A stretch of DNA of 64,000 nt, from positions 1,787,739-1,851,738 of the forward strand of contig NZ_SJPU01000002.1 in NCBI RefSeq assembly GCF_007860105.1, in the 5' to 3' direction. This DNA is from Allorhodopirellula heiligendammensis (lineage in GTDB: Bacteria; Planctomycetota; Planctomycetia; Pirellulales; Pirellulaceae). Of this stretch, positions 28,286 to 37,459 are shown in pieces. The translations under genes and the position numbers were made by a program. The notes under the pieces are model-generated. The model ran no database searches. It was not told the origin of the DNA and was given only the letters and a program-made list of their open reading frames with translations. Position 1 is the stretch's first letter. Each line of letters begins with the position of its first letter.

Positions 28286-28486
28286 CTACTCAGCGAGTGA
28301 GACGTTCTCAGCGCAAGGACCCTTGGGGCCCCGGCCTTCGGTGTAGGTCACTCGTTGGCCTTCGCGGAGGTCATCGAAATTAACCCCTTGAAGACTTGAC
28401 GAGTGAAAAAACAAGTCTTTGCTGCTTCCAGTGTCGATGAATCCAAATCCCTTGTCGGTGACTCGTTTGATCGTACCCTCTGCCAT
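28286..28486 (-). CDS. cold-shock domain protein (CspA family)
   Basis: 66 residues from the ATG at 28486, with AGGA about eight bases upstream; the longer frame back to 28603 is leader sequence. The protein is a single OB-fold cold-shock domain with both RNA-binding motifs: RNP1-like KGFGFI (in VTDKGFGFIDTGSSKDLFFH) and RNP2-like DLFFHSSSL. It ends PKGPCAENVSLAE, matching the usual 'GPKGPqAenV'. It binds single-stranded RNA or DNA and acts as an RNA chaperone. The leader of more than 100 bases before the start would allow cold regulation at the RNA level, but I have not identified a specific element. Confidence 0.93.
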   Translation of the reverse strand: MAEGTIKRVTDKGFGFIDTGSSKDLFFHSSSLQGVNFDDLREGQRVTYTEGRGPKGPCAENVSLAE

Positions 28487-28817
28487 CTGTTCATTCCTAA
28501 AAGGTGTCTTGTAGACAAGCCCAACGACAGTGCGCCGTCGGTACTCAACTACTGGCGGAGAGTATATCGCCGAATACCCGTTTTGGCGATGGTTGGGCGG
28601 CAAAGACGTGTTTTCCCTTAGCCAGAAAGATTCGATTGGCCCCGCAATTCGTGGCGAAAGTGAGGCGAAAGAAGTTTTGTAAAAACTTGCTTTTGTAGGC
28701 CGCCTTGCGGTATCTTGCCGCCCGCCGAGATCGATTTACCGCTCAAGAGGCTCTCCGGGCCGGTACAGCGGGCATTCCCGTCGGACGAACATTTTACGAT
28801 TGCCTTGACCCACGCTT
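28487..28817. other. 331-base divergent intergenic region
   Basis: It separates the leftward cold-shock gene from the rightward phosphotransferase gene. It contains the csp leader and both promoters. Frames crossing it are short and of poor composition. An AT-rich patch (AAGTTTTGTAAAAACTTGCTTTTGTA around 28671–28697) includes AAGTTTT and AAAACTT, an inverted repeat that could be a hairpin or protein site. Nothing else stands out. Confidence 0.35.
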
Positions 28818-30026
28818 ATGTTCACGCCCGAGCAACGACTGTCGGTACTGACCCACTGGTCAGCCACATTGGAAAGTTCGACGATTGCGCCGGTGACGGC
28901 CGATCCAGTGATGCCTCCCGCGCACTTTCGCACGACTCCGATTGGGTCAGGATTCAGTGGCGGGGCAGTTTTCCGCGTGGATGTGGCCGCGGAGACTCGT
29001 TCGCCGGGACGAGCCGAACCTCCCCCCTCGTGGGCCCTGAAAGCGTGGTCGCCGGCGACATCGACACCGCAAATTATGCGGATTGCTGCGATTGTCCAAG
29101 CGGCCGCACGCCATTGTAACCTGCTGGCACCGCCGCTCATCCGTGCCGACGTCGACGCCGCGCAATTGCACGCCTATGGCCGCGTTTGGGAGCTGGCGCG
29201 TTGGATTCCAGGCGCGGCGCTGCCCGCTGAGACATCGGCACAGGCAGTCGCCGCTGGAGGCGAAGCGATCGCCCGTGTTCACGCTGCGATGAATCGAGCA
29301 GATTGCGATCTTGCGGGGTTGGCACGCTCGGCGGCGCCAGGTGTGCCCCGTTGCCTCACGGATCGCATCAGGCGGCTGCAACAGCTCTCACCGCTGATTG
29401 ACCAAATCACTGCCGTCATCCCCGCTCAGGACGAACTGGCTAATCAATTGACTTGCCAGTTGACCTCTGAGGAGCTGCACGATCCAGCTTCAGTATTGCG
29501 TTGTCGCGAGCTCGCCAAACGATTGGCGCAGTGTGTGGGTTGGCTTTCTCGGGAGTGGGCCGTGATCAGTCCACAGCTAATCGAACGACTGCGGCAGCAT
29601 GTCTGTGATTCGCAGCACCTGACATCGTCTTGGGTAATCCGTGATTGCCATCGCGAGCACGTGTTGTTCAACGACCGAGGGCTGGTGGAAGGAATTCTAG
29701 ACTACGACGCGATTGATTTGGATTCGCCGGCCGCCGACTTGGCTCGCTGGGCGGGGGATTTTGACGCCGCACCGTCAATCACCCGGGGGGCCGCGTCGGA
29801 GCCTGGCTCACCGCTCGCTGCGGCGGTGGCGGGGTATCGTCGGATTCGACCATTTTCTCAATGCGAGTGCGAGCTAGCTCAGACGCTGATCGAAGTCAAT
29901 CGCGTCGGCAGTCTGGCCAATTGGCTAGTCTGGCTGATTGCGGAGAATAGGCAGTTTGCCGCGAGTGCTCAGCAGATCCAGGGCCGGATTTCTCATTTAA
30001 TCGCTTCGGATTGCCGAATCTGTTAG
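28818..30026 (+). CDS. aminoglycoside phosphotransferase-fold kinase
   Basis: 402 residues, soluble. The N-terminal part holds a glycine-rich loop (TPIGSGFSGGAVFRVDVAAE), then a lysine-containing strand (SWALKAWSP). The C-terminal lobe has the Brenner-like catalytic motif in WVIRDCHREHVLFNDRGLVE (aspartate of 'RD' present, the usual Asn after HGD-L-H-P-x-N replaced by His) and the metal aspartate in GILDYDAIDLDSPAADLARW. This is the APH/choline-kinase family. The acceptor (aminoglycoside, homoserine, sugar or macrolide-like) cannot be told. The gene stands alone, with the DsbD-like gene starting 82 bases later. Confidence 0.78.
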   Translation: MFTPEQRLSVLTHWSATLESSTIAPVTADPVMPPAHFRTTPIGSGFSGGAVFRVDVAAETRSPGRAEPPPSWALKAWSPATSTPQIMRIAAIVQAAARHCNLLAPPLIRADVDAAQLHAYGRVWELARWIPGAALPAETSAQAVAAGGEAIARVHAAMNRADCDLAGLARSAAPGVPRCLTDRIRRLQQLSPLIDQITAVIPAQDELANQLTCQLTSEELHDPASVLRCRELAKRLAQCVGWLSREWAVISPQLIERLRQHVCDSQHLTSSWVIRDCHREHVLFNDRGLVEGILDYDAIDLDSPAADLARWAGDFDAAPSITRGAASEPGSPLAAAVAGYRRIRPFSQCECELAQTLIEVNRVGSLANWLVWLIAENRQFAASAQQIQGRISHLIASDCRIC

Positions 30027-30107
30027 AATTGCGATCACCCTGCGAAGGCAACTTCGGATCTAATTTAAGTTCTCAATCGAATCTGACTTTCACCAAGCCC
30101 TACGCTG

Positions 30108-32846
30108 ATGACGACTCTGCAAATGACCCGGTCGAATGTGAAACAAATGGCACCGACCCTCGGCTCACAGCGGCGGTGTCAACCGCGCGATAATCGTTCG
30201 CGGCTCCTGGTCGGTGGGTGCGGCCGAACGATCACGATGGCGGCTGTGTTTGCGCTGTTGGTCATGGCGGTAGGGCCAATGGTGTCATCGGTACGCGCCG
30301 ACGTTGGTGACACCACGGGACTGTTCCCCTCGCTGTCATTGGGACGCTACGGCCAAGCGGATCCGAGTGGGTTGGGCCAGCAGGAGCCCGCTGTCGTCAA
30401 GGCGTCCTTCTATGCAGTCGCCGATCAGCCGCAACTGGTTGTCGTTCAGGTCGATGTTGCCCTGGAATCACCATGGCACATCTATTCTCTGACGCAGCCT
30501 AAAGGCGGACCCCTGCCAACGAAAATGAGTATCGTCAGTGACGATGTGTTGCAGATCGTGGGCGAGTGGCGTGCCGATGCGAAGCCGAAGAAGAGCATTT
30601 CTGAAGAGTTCGGTGGTATCACGGTTGAGGAACATGAAGACGAAGTCAAGTTCTTTGCCGTGGCAAAGATCCAGCAGGCTGATCAGACGGCCGAGTCTCT
30701 GCCGGAGATCAAGGTCGAAATCAGTGCCCTGACATGCATGACCGGCGGTGCCTGCCAACCGCTCGATGAAACACTGACAGCCAGTTACGCCGGTCTAGCC
30801 CCTCCCGCGCTAGCGAAGTCCGCGATGGTGGGGATCGAAGCAAAGGGAGCTGCGGACACCGAGTTGTCGGCGGACGCGGGGACCTCGGCGAACAGCGAGC
30901 AAGTCGACACGTCAGCGATTCCGCTCTTTCAGGACGAAGACTACGCAATCCGGTGGCGAGCGTATGTGACACCCGCGTCGTTGCGACCCGGACAGCAAGG
31001 CAAGCTCGTTTTCACGGCTCTGCCTGAGGGCGAGTACCACACATATCCTGGGGTTGTTGGTGACGACCCGATGTCGACGAACTTTGCCGTCGAAGATAAA
31101 GCGGGTTTGAAGATTGCTGCTCCGAAAACGGATGCGGAGATCATCAAAGAGGAGCTCGTTCCTGGGCTCGTCAATCAATATCACGACGGTGATGTGACGT
31201 GGACCATGCCGATCGAAATTCCTGCGGACGCGAAACCTGGCAAGAAAACCATTCGAGGCGCTATCGGCTATCAAGCCTGCACGGCCTCGAGTTGCTTGGT
31301 GCCAAAGGCGGTTCGCTTCGAGGCCGTTGTCAATGTCGTAGCAGGCGATCCAGCCGAGAGTACCGGTGGCGCGCAGGCCGCTGCGATGACACTGACCTCT
31401 GCGAAGTTCGGCGATGTCAAAAAGCTGGCGGGCAACACGCAATGGGTGGACAAAATCACTCCCGCAGCGGCGATTTCGAGCGTGCCGAAACCGCCCGCAG
31501 CAGCCGGTGGAAATGCGTCGGATGATGCGACCGTCGCGCCGCTGGTGATGGAAGATTCCTCGGGTACATCGATGACGCTACCGGTGCTACTGGGGTTTGC
31601 ATTGCTGGGCGGGTTCATCTTGAACTTCATGCCCTGCGTGCTGCCGGTTGTCGGTCTGAAGGTGATGAGTTTTGTCCAGCAGGCAGGCTCAGATCGTCGG
31701 CGAGCGTTTTTGCTGAACTTCTCTTATGCCGCTGGCATCATGGCAATCTTTGTGTTGCTCGCCGTGCTGATGGTTGTGTTTTCGATGGCCTGGGGCGAGA
31801 TGTTCACGCACCCCGAAGTCCGCATTGCGTTGATCGTGTTGATGTTCGCGATGGCATTAAGTTACTTCGGTGTGTGGGAGCTACCTGCTCCTGGAATGGC
31901 CTCGAGCAAAGGAGCTCAGGAACTGCAGCAACGTGAAGGCTACACCGGTGCATTCTTCAAAGGCATGTTCGCTACCGTGTTATCGACACCCTGCAGTGGT
32001 CCATTCCTCGGTGGCATTTTCGCATTGATCGGCGGCAAGCTACCACCGCTGCAATCGACGATTGTGATTCTTGTCGTAGGTCTAGGGATGTCCGTTCCCT
32101 ACGTGATCATGGGGATTTGGCCCAAGATGATGTCTTGGCTACCCAAGCCCGGACCGTGGATGGAAACGTTCAAAGAGTTCTTGGCATTTTTGTTTTTGGC
32201 TACCGTTGCGTTCTTCTTTTACACCTTCGATGACGCAGATAAAATGTGGGTCTTCGCGGCCTTGATGGGCGTTTGGTTCGGTTGCTGGATCATTGGTAAA
32301 ACGCCGTCGTGGCAAACTGCCCAACGTCGCCTGATCGCGTGGGTCTCCGGAATCGGGGTGGCCGTGGCGATCTCCCTTCTGGCGTTCACGTATCTCGGTC
32401 CCGCCGCTCCAGATCAGCAGACGAAGCAGGAATTGCTCGCTTGGGAGCCGTACGATGAAGTGCGTCTGCAAGAACTGCATGCCGAGGGCAAGACGGTGCT
32501 GGTCGATTTTTCTGCCAAGTGGTGCCTTAGCTGTTTGGTGAACCTCGGGGTGGCGATCGACACGCAGCCAACAGCCGACCTGGTGGAGGAACTCGGTGTG
32601 GTGACAATGTATGCTGACTGGACCGATCGGAGTCCTGAGATCAAGGCCAAACTCGATGAGTTACAGAGCAAGTCGATTCCGCTGCTGGCGATCTATCCGG
32701 GCAGTGACCCGAGTCGCCCCATCTTGCTACGCGATCTCGTCACGCAGCAAAACGTACTTAACGCCTTGCGACAGGCCGGCCCGAGCCAATCGGGACCCCT
32801 GGTGACGCACAAGCCGGAAGTGCCCAAGACGCTCGTCACGCGGTGA
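30108..32846 (+). CDS. DsbD-like thiol:disulfide transporter with thioredoxin domain
   Basis: 912 residues. After a signal peptide come two copies of a DsbD-alpha-like domain: residues about 90–225 (ESPWHIYSLTQPKGGPLPT; ALTCMTGGACQPLDE) and about 270–420 (YAIRWRAYVTPASLRPGQQG; GYQACTASSCLVPKAV). A polytopic DsbD transmembrane domain follows with its two redox cysteines, C510 in FMPCVLPVVGLKVMSF and C629 in STPCSGPFLGGIFALIGG. The C-terminal thioredoxin domain has C806 and C809 in AKWCLSCLV. The protein would carry electrons from the cytoplasm to the periplasm to reduce disulfides or serve cytochrome c maturation. DsbD from E. coli has one N-terminal domain, so the second copy is notable. Confidence 0.92.
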   Translation: MTTLQMTRSNVKQMAPTLGSQRRCQPRDNRSRLLVGGCGRTITMAAVFALLVMAVGPMVSSVRADVGDTTGLFPSLSLGRYGQADPSGLGQQEPAVVKASFYAVADQPQLVVVQVDVALESPWHIYSLTQPKGGPLPTKMSIVSDDVLQIVGEWRADAKPKKSISEEFGGITVEEHEDEVKFFAVAKIQQADQTAESLPEIKVEISALTCMTGGACQPLDETLTASYAGLAPPALAKSAMVGIEAKGAADTELSADAGTSANSEQVDTSAIPLFQDEDYAIRWRAYVTPASLRPGQQGKLVFTALPEGEYHTYPGVVGDDPMSTNFAVEDKAGLKIAAPKTDAEIIKEELVPGLVNQYHDGDVTWTMPIEIPADAKPGKKTIRGAIGYQACTASSCLVPKAVRFEAVVNVVAGDPAESTGGAQAAAMTLTSAKFGDVKKLAGNTQWVDKITPAAAISSVPKPPAAAGGNASDDATVAPLVMEDSSGTSMTLPVLLGFALLGGFILNFMPCVLPVVGLKVMSFVQQAGSDRRRAFLLNFSYAAGIMAIFVLLAVLMVVFSMAWGEMFTHPEVRIALIVLMFAMALSYFGVWELPAPGMASSKGAQELQQREGYTGAFFKGMFATVLSTPCSGPFLGGIFALIGGKLPPLQSTIVILVVGLGMSVPYVIMGIWPKMMSWLPKPGPWMETFKEFLAFLFLATVAFFFYTFDDADKMWVFAALMGVWFGCWIIGKTPSWQTAQRRLIAWVSGIGVAVAISLLAFTYLGPAAPDQQTKQELLAWEPYDEVRLQELHAEGKTVLVDFSAKWCLSCLVNLGVAIDTQPTADLVEELGVVTMYADWTDRSPEIKAKLDELQSKSIPLLAIYPGSDPSRPILLRDLVTQQNVLNALRQAGPSQSGPLVTHKPEVPKTLVTR

Positions 32847-32956
32847 CGACGACTTTGTCCTGGGAGATGAGGTGCCGCCATCCGCGCCGGCATTATGGCG
32901 ATGAGTGAGCGCTCATGTCGGTTTCCGAACATCATTTGTCGGTAGTCGGTTTTTGG

Positions 32957-35611
32957 TTACCAGGGATCGCCCAGCCAGGAGCGGATCTCAACGTTGCCGG
33001 CGGCATCCATCCGGACACGTATCGCGCCATCGTCGGCGGTGACGTGAACACCGCCGCCGGCGGCGGAAAGCATCTGGGTGACGGCAGGCTTCGCAGCCCG
33101 TTTGCCACCGCTGACAATGGTCTCACGGGGGCGTGCCCACTGCAGCACTGCACCCGCATCCATCCGCAGGCTGCCATGATGGGGTGCCATCATGACCCCG
33201 CCCGGTCGCGGCCGAGGTGTCGATATTAAAACGGCGGTGCCCGGTGGTTCTAGATCTCCCGGCAGTAACAGATAGCGTCCGCCGTGATCGATCTGCAGCA
33301 CCAGTGAATTTGCATTGTCGCTCGCATCGAGTGGCACAGCAGGAGGGTGCAATACGTGCACGTCGCGCAACCAGAACGGCGGTTCAGCAAGCTTCAATCG
33401 CTTCGCGAGCGAACCGTCACGATCGATTTCGTACACCGGGATGTCGTACTCTTGGATGACGCGACGTGTGCGCGCGAGCATCGCACCATCACCGGACAGC
33501 ATGTCCGGAGGAGTGATAATGCAACCGATCGAGAAACGCTTTGCCAATCCCGGCAACGCATTGAAGTGGTCAGCATCGGCATGGGAAATCACGATTCCCT
33601 GCAGTCGCGTCACGCCCATCGACCACAGCACATCGTCAACCTTCTGACTGCTTTGATGGAAGTTCCCCAGCCACCCGCAATCATACAGCCAGATATCATC
33701 TGAGCGTGGACGCAGGATGGTCGCGGTGCCGTGGCCCACATCGACAAAGGTTGCTTCGTAGGTTCCAGCGGGCAACGCACTGGGGGTTGTGGCCGTCCAC
33801 CATGCGGTTGCGAACCAGGCGATGGACCAGAGAACGATCGGCACTCGCCTGTGGTTGCATGCACGCGCCGCCACGATCAGCAGCAGCACCGCGTAGAACA
33901 TCGCCACCCAGAGTACCGAGGGACTCGGGAGCCATGCATGACCCCCTGGGACCTTTGACGCCTGCTCAATGACCCATCGCATGACTGTTAAGACCTCGGA
34001 GCAAACCCAGCCGGGGATGACAGCGAGAGGCGTGAATACGCCGGCTGCCAAGACCGTCGACACACCGGCAGACAATGCGACCAGCATGAGAGGTGACAGC
34101 ACCACATTGACGAGCACGCTGATTGGTGAGACGACATGAAATTGATTCCAGACGATTGGTAGTGTGATCACAGATACACAGCCGCTATACCAAACGGCAA
34201 TCATCAATCCTCTGCTGGACCACTGCAGATACCGCCGAAGGCGTCCCAGAGATTGGCGCGCCAATTCATCGAATTGATGTTCCAGTTCAATGCTTTGGCT
34301 GGCGAGGGTATGCCCACGGCTCCGCGGACGACCACAGCTCAACAACGTCGCCACGGCGAGAAATGACAACTGCATGCCGACACTGAAAATAGCGGCAGGC
34401 ATCCACCCAGCGAGCACGATCGCGGCGAGGGAGAGTGAATTAATCGGTTGCTGCGGACGAGCCATTGCCGTGGACAAAACGACCGTCGATAGCAAAATGG
34501 CGGCACGTAACACGGGCGGTCGCCCACCTGTGATGGCGACGTAGAACAACGTTACGCCAACCAGGAAAACCCACTGCAATTTTAAGGGAAAACGCAGCAG
34601 TCCAGCGATGATTCGCGCTAGCACCAGCAGGATACCTAGATGCAGGCCACTGACCGAGAGCAAGTGCGCGGTGCCGGTGACGAGCAGGGATTCCGCTGTC
34701 GTGCGATCGAGCAAATCTCGCTGGCCGAGGACGAGTGCTAGGGCGAGTCCCTGTTGGTCCGGGGCAATCTGTTGCAGGATCGATTCTCGAGCAGACGCGG
34801 CGAGCGACGCCACGATCCGTCCGCCACGCTGCCAGATGGTGTAACGCTGTCCCGCTTCAGTGCTGTCGGGCCTGCTCACGCCCTCGAGACTATCGACCTG
34901 CAAGGTGCACTGTAGATCGTTGCGGGCCGCCCATTCCCGCATGTCGCGCTCGCCGGGATTCGTCGGCGGAGTAAACAGTGAGATCTGACCCATTAATTTG
35001 ACATGGTCCCCTGGCAAGAGAGAGACGCAATCTCCGTCAACCCGCACCAATGCCCGCCCGGTGAAAGGTTCCGGTTGGAAGCCAATCCGCAACGTTCGGA
35101 TTGAGACCTGCAGGATTGTTTGAAACTTGCTGGTCCCGCGCAGGCCGCTCGCTGCGTCATCCCGCCAGCTTGCCGCCACATCGAGTGGGTCTCGTTGCAT
35201 ACGGGCTGGCCGATCGACTACCCCCGTTAGGATCATCGGTTCCGCTTGATCCTGAAGGACGTCAAAAACCGTCGCTGCAGCATACTGGGACGTCACATTG
35301 TGATGCCGCAGTGCGAATAGGCTGATTATTAACATGCCGATTATGGGAATCCGCAACCGGTTCAAGTCGGGTGGGGGCAACCGTGAACAAATCGGCAATC
35401 CAATCGCCGAGCAGACCAGCAGCGACAGCCATAGTGACTGAGGGAGCTCTGTGGACCGGTCCAGCAGCACGCCTAGCCAGGCAAACGCAGCGAGCAGCGT
35501 CAGCGGCTGCTGCCATGCCAGCGACTGCATGCGGTGCATGACATTGATCGCGTGAAAATGACGTAATTTGGCGGGCAGGACCGCGAGAATCGTTACAGGC
35601 CGCAAGGTCAC
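32957..35611 (-). CDS. comEC: ComEC/Rec2 DNA-uptake channel protein
   Basis: 884 residues with the full three-part architecture. The N-terminal DUF4131/OB region ends with GDHVKLMGQISLFTPPTNPG; the central Competence domain has the conserved TGTAHLLSVSGLHLGILLVL and many helices. The C-terminal metallo-beta-lactamase domain carries VIVISHADADHFNALPGLAK (as GIVISHADADHFN), with GTATILRP and LLLPGDLEPPG. ComEC moves single-stranded DNA across the cytoplasmic membrane during natural transformation. No other com gene is seen in this window. The gene converges on the DsbD-like gene with a 110-base gap. Confidence 0.93.
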   Translation of the reverse strand: MTLRPVTILAVLPAKLRHFHAINVMHRMQSLAWQQPLTLLAAFAWLGVLLDRSTELPQSLWLSLLVCSAIGLPICSRLPPPDLNRLRIPIIGMLIISLFALRHHNVTSQYAAATVFDVLQDQAEPMILTGVVDRPARMQRDPLDVAASWRDDAASGLRGTSKFQTILQVSIRTLRIGFQPEPFTGRALVRVDGDCVSLLPGDHVKLMGQISLFTPPTNPGERDMREWAARNDLQCTLQVDSLEGVSRPDSTEAGQRYTIWQRGGRIVASLAASARESILQQIAPDQQGLALALVLGQRDLLDRTTAESLLVTGTAHLLSVSGLHLGILLVLARIIAGLLRFPLKLQWVFLVGVTLFYVAITGGRPPVLRAAILLSTVVLSTAMARPQQPINSLSLAAIVLAGWMPAAIFSVGMQLSFLAVATLLSCGRPRSRGHTLASQSIELEHQFDELARQSLGRLRRYLQWSSRGLMIAVWYSGCVSVITLPIVWNQFHVVSPISVLVNVVLSPLMLVALSAGVSTVLAAGVFTPLAVIPGWVCSEVLTVMRWVIEQASKVPGGHAWLPSPSVLWVAMFYAVLLLIVAARACNHRRVPIVLWSIAWFATAWWTATTPSALPAGTYEATFVDVGHGTATILRPRSDDIWLYDCGWLGNFHQSSQKVDDVLWSMGVTRLQGIVISHADADHFNALPGLAKRFSIGCIITPPDMLSGDGAMLARTRRVIQEYDIPVYEIDRDGSLAKRLKLAEPPFWLRDVHVLHPPAVPLDASDNANSLVLQIDHGGRYLLLPGDLEPPGTAVLISTPRPRPGGVMMAPHHGSLRMDAGAVLQWARPRETIVSGGKRAAKPAVTQMLSAAGGGVHVTADDGAIRVRMDAAGNVEIRSWLGDPW

Positions 35612-35753
35612 TGCTCCGCACTTGAGGAATTGCCGTCAAAGTCCACCAGGCTTGCCTCATGCACACCATCGCCATGCTACCTATTGATGACCCAGGAGTT
35701 TCGATCCGTCAGATCGCTCTCCCAAGTAACATCCTATCGCACGAGGACCCTTC

Positions 35754-36155
35754 ATGTCTGTTTCAACCGCCGACGTCGCCGCACCTGTCAATTCCCCGAT
35801 CGCGAACACGCTCACGATGGACCGTCGTCGTGAGGATCGTCGTGGAGGCGCCAACTGTGATAGCAGCAAGGCGCCCGCGACATCACGCCGTAAAAATCAG
35901 CGCCGCCGGCACATCGATCCGACGACCTGCGAGCGAGACTACTCCGCCGGGGAAGTTGAGTTCATGAAGGCCATGGACGAATACAAGCAGAGCTCCGGTC
36001 GGATGTTCCCAACCTGCAGTGAAGTGCTTGAGGTCCTCCATGGCCTTGGCTACGTCCAACTCAACGATGAGCAGTTCGCCCAGTTGGGGCTTGACGAGGT
36101 GGCGGCGGGCGGCGAGACGATTGCCGACGATCTCGATAGCGACTGGCAGGAATAG
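35754..36155 (+). CDS. conserved planctomycete-type protein of unknown function
   Basis: 133 residues; GAGGA nine to five bases before the ATG is a good SD. The N-terminal half is disordered and basic ([28 protein letters not shown]). The C-terminal half is a compact-looking alpha/beta segment: [40 protein letters not shown]. From memory the stretch [17 protein letters not shown] recurs in Pirellulaceae proteins of unknown role. The basic lead and helical body would fit a nucleic-acid-associated protein, but that is only a guess. It is divergent to comEC. Confidence 0.72.
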   Translation: MSVSTADVAAPVNSPIANTLTMDRRREDRRGGANCDSSKAPATSRRKNQRRRHIDPTTCERDYSAGEVEFMKAMDEYKQSSGRMFPTCSEVLEVLHGLGYVQLNDEQFAQLGLDEVAAGGETIADDLDSDWQE

Positions 36156-36270
36156 ATAGCGGATAACGGCATCGGATTTGCAGATCACCTGGGATCAATG
36201 TCACTCTCGATCGCGGCCAAGCAGCGGCTGCTCTCGGGCCTGAACCGCACATCCCATCAAGGAGATCTCA

Positions 36271-36900
36271 ATGTTCCACCGCCTCAACAGCCCCTCGTTT
36301 TTGATCATCGCCAGCGTCGCGTTCATGACACTCGGGTGCGAAAAATCGCCGGATTCAGCTGCCGTGAATCCAGCGAATTCTGAAACGACATCGCAGAGTC
36401 CGATTGCTGGCACCGCCTCCGACGACGTCGAGGACACGACCGGTCAGAGCGATGTCGCGATTTGCCGGCTTGAGCAGATCGGGGGCAGCGGCGTCACCGG
36501 TACAGTGAATTTCACGCAGTTGGGGGACAAGGTGACTGTTACCGGGGAAGTGAAAGGATTGAAGCCTGGTAAGCATGGATTCCATGTTCACGAGAGCGGT
36601 GATCTGTCCGACAAGGAAACAGGCAAGTCTGCCGGAGGACATTTTAATCCGACCGGACAAAAGCACGGCAAGCCTACCGACGCGGAACGTCATTTTGGGG
36701 ACCTCGGCAATATCACCGCAGATGATCAAGGTGTCGCTAAAATCGAGATCACTGACAACGTGATCTCACTGCGCGGTCCGAATTCGATTGTGGGCAAGTC
36801 CATTGTGGTGCATGTAGGTGATGATAAGTTCACCCAACCGACCGGTGACGCAGGTGCTCGGGCAGCGTTCGGATTGATCGAAAAGAAAGTTGCTCCCTAA
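36271..36900 (+). CDS. sodC: Cu/Zn superoxide dismutase-like lipoprotein
   Basis: 209 residues. The lipoprotein signal ends LGC (SVAFMTLGCEKSP), followed by a Ser/Thr/Asp-rich linker and a Cu,Zn-SOD domain. All metal ligands can be matched: two His in GKHGFHVHESGD, His in GGHFNPTGQKHG (two), His and Asp in RHFGDLGNI, and His in IVVHVGDDKFTQPTGDAG. The active-site Arg is in GARAAFGLI. The Cys that normally lies before G in 'LACGVI' is Phe here, so the conserved intramolecular disulfide cannot form. Enzyme role: removal of superoxide in the periplasm. Confidence 0.9.
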   Translation: MFHRLNSPSFLIIASVAFMTLGCEKSPDSAAVNPANSETTSQSPIAGTASDDVEDTTGQSDVAICRLEQIGGSGVTGTVNFTQLGDKVTVTGEVKGLKPGKHGFHVHESGDLSDKETGKSAGGHFNPTGQKHGKPTDAERHFGDLGNITADDQGVAKIEITDNVISLRGPNSIVGKSIVVHVGDDKFTQPTGDAGARAAFGLIEKKVAP

Positions 36901-37032
36901 TTGGCGCGACCGCCTGCGAGTCCCTCTGCAGTCAAGCATCGGACAAGAATGACTTTGCAAAAATCAGCCGTTGACTGCCAGTTCGCGGTCCCCGCGAACT
37001 CGACGTTTCTGTCGCGTTGCTACTGATGACAT

Positions 37033-37317
37033 TCAGGACAGGCCAGGCGTCTGGCCTGCTCCCAAATTGTCAATGCGGATGGCATCATCGGCGATCAACG
37101 TCGTGATGTTGTCGCGAATGGGATACAGGCGATTTCTAGCGGTGTTGACTACCCCTGCGTCGATAGGTTCGTCGACACGCGCGTCGAGTTGGTCGCGGGC
37201 GGTGCCGTCGCTGATAGCCGCATTGACCCTCTCAATCAGCTGCCGATCGGCCAGTACGAGTGCTCCTCCACCGGCGGGGCAACGCAGCATTTGCAGAATA
37301 TTCGGTGTGATAATCAT
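37033..37317 (-). CDS. Trm112 family protein with altered zinc motif
   Basis: 94 residues. The start MIITPNILQMLRCPAGGGAL and the end LYPIRDNITTLIADDAIRI match Trm112/UPF0434 small proteins, which activate methyltransferases or act as stand-alone zinc-ribbon-like proteins. The usual motif is CP-x-C; here the second cysteine is Gly, giving CPAGGG, and no other cysteine exists in the protein. A zinc ribbon is therefore unlikely, though the fold may persist. Between the two conserved ends lies a helical segment rich in Asp and Arg. It is convergent with the sodC gene. Confidence 0.78.
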   Translation of the reverse strand: MIITPNILQMLRCPAGGGALVLADRQLIERVNAAISDGTARDQLDARVDEPIDAGVVNTARNRLYPIRDNITTLIADDAIRIDNLGAGQTPGLS

Positions 37318-37459
37318 CCGTTTCTCGGCCCGGGAGGGTTAGAGGGTGATGTATGGGAGGAGAATGTCCGATGAACACTTCCATTGTCTTCTCTTCTTGA
37401 ACAATCGCCAAGCGGACTCGGCTTTGGTGAGAAGTTTTCACGCCAGAACAGGGATTGTG

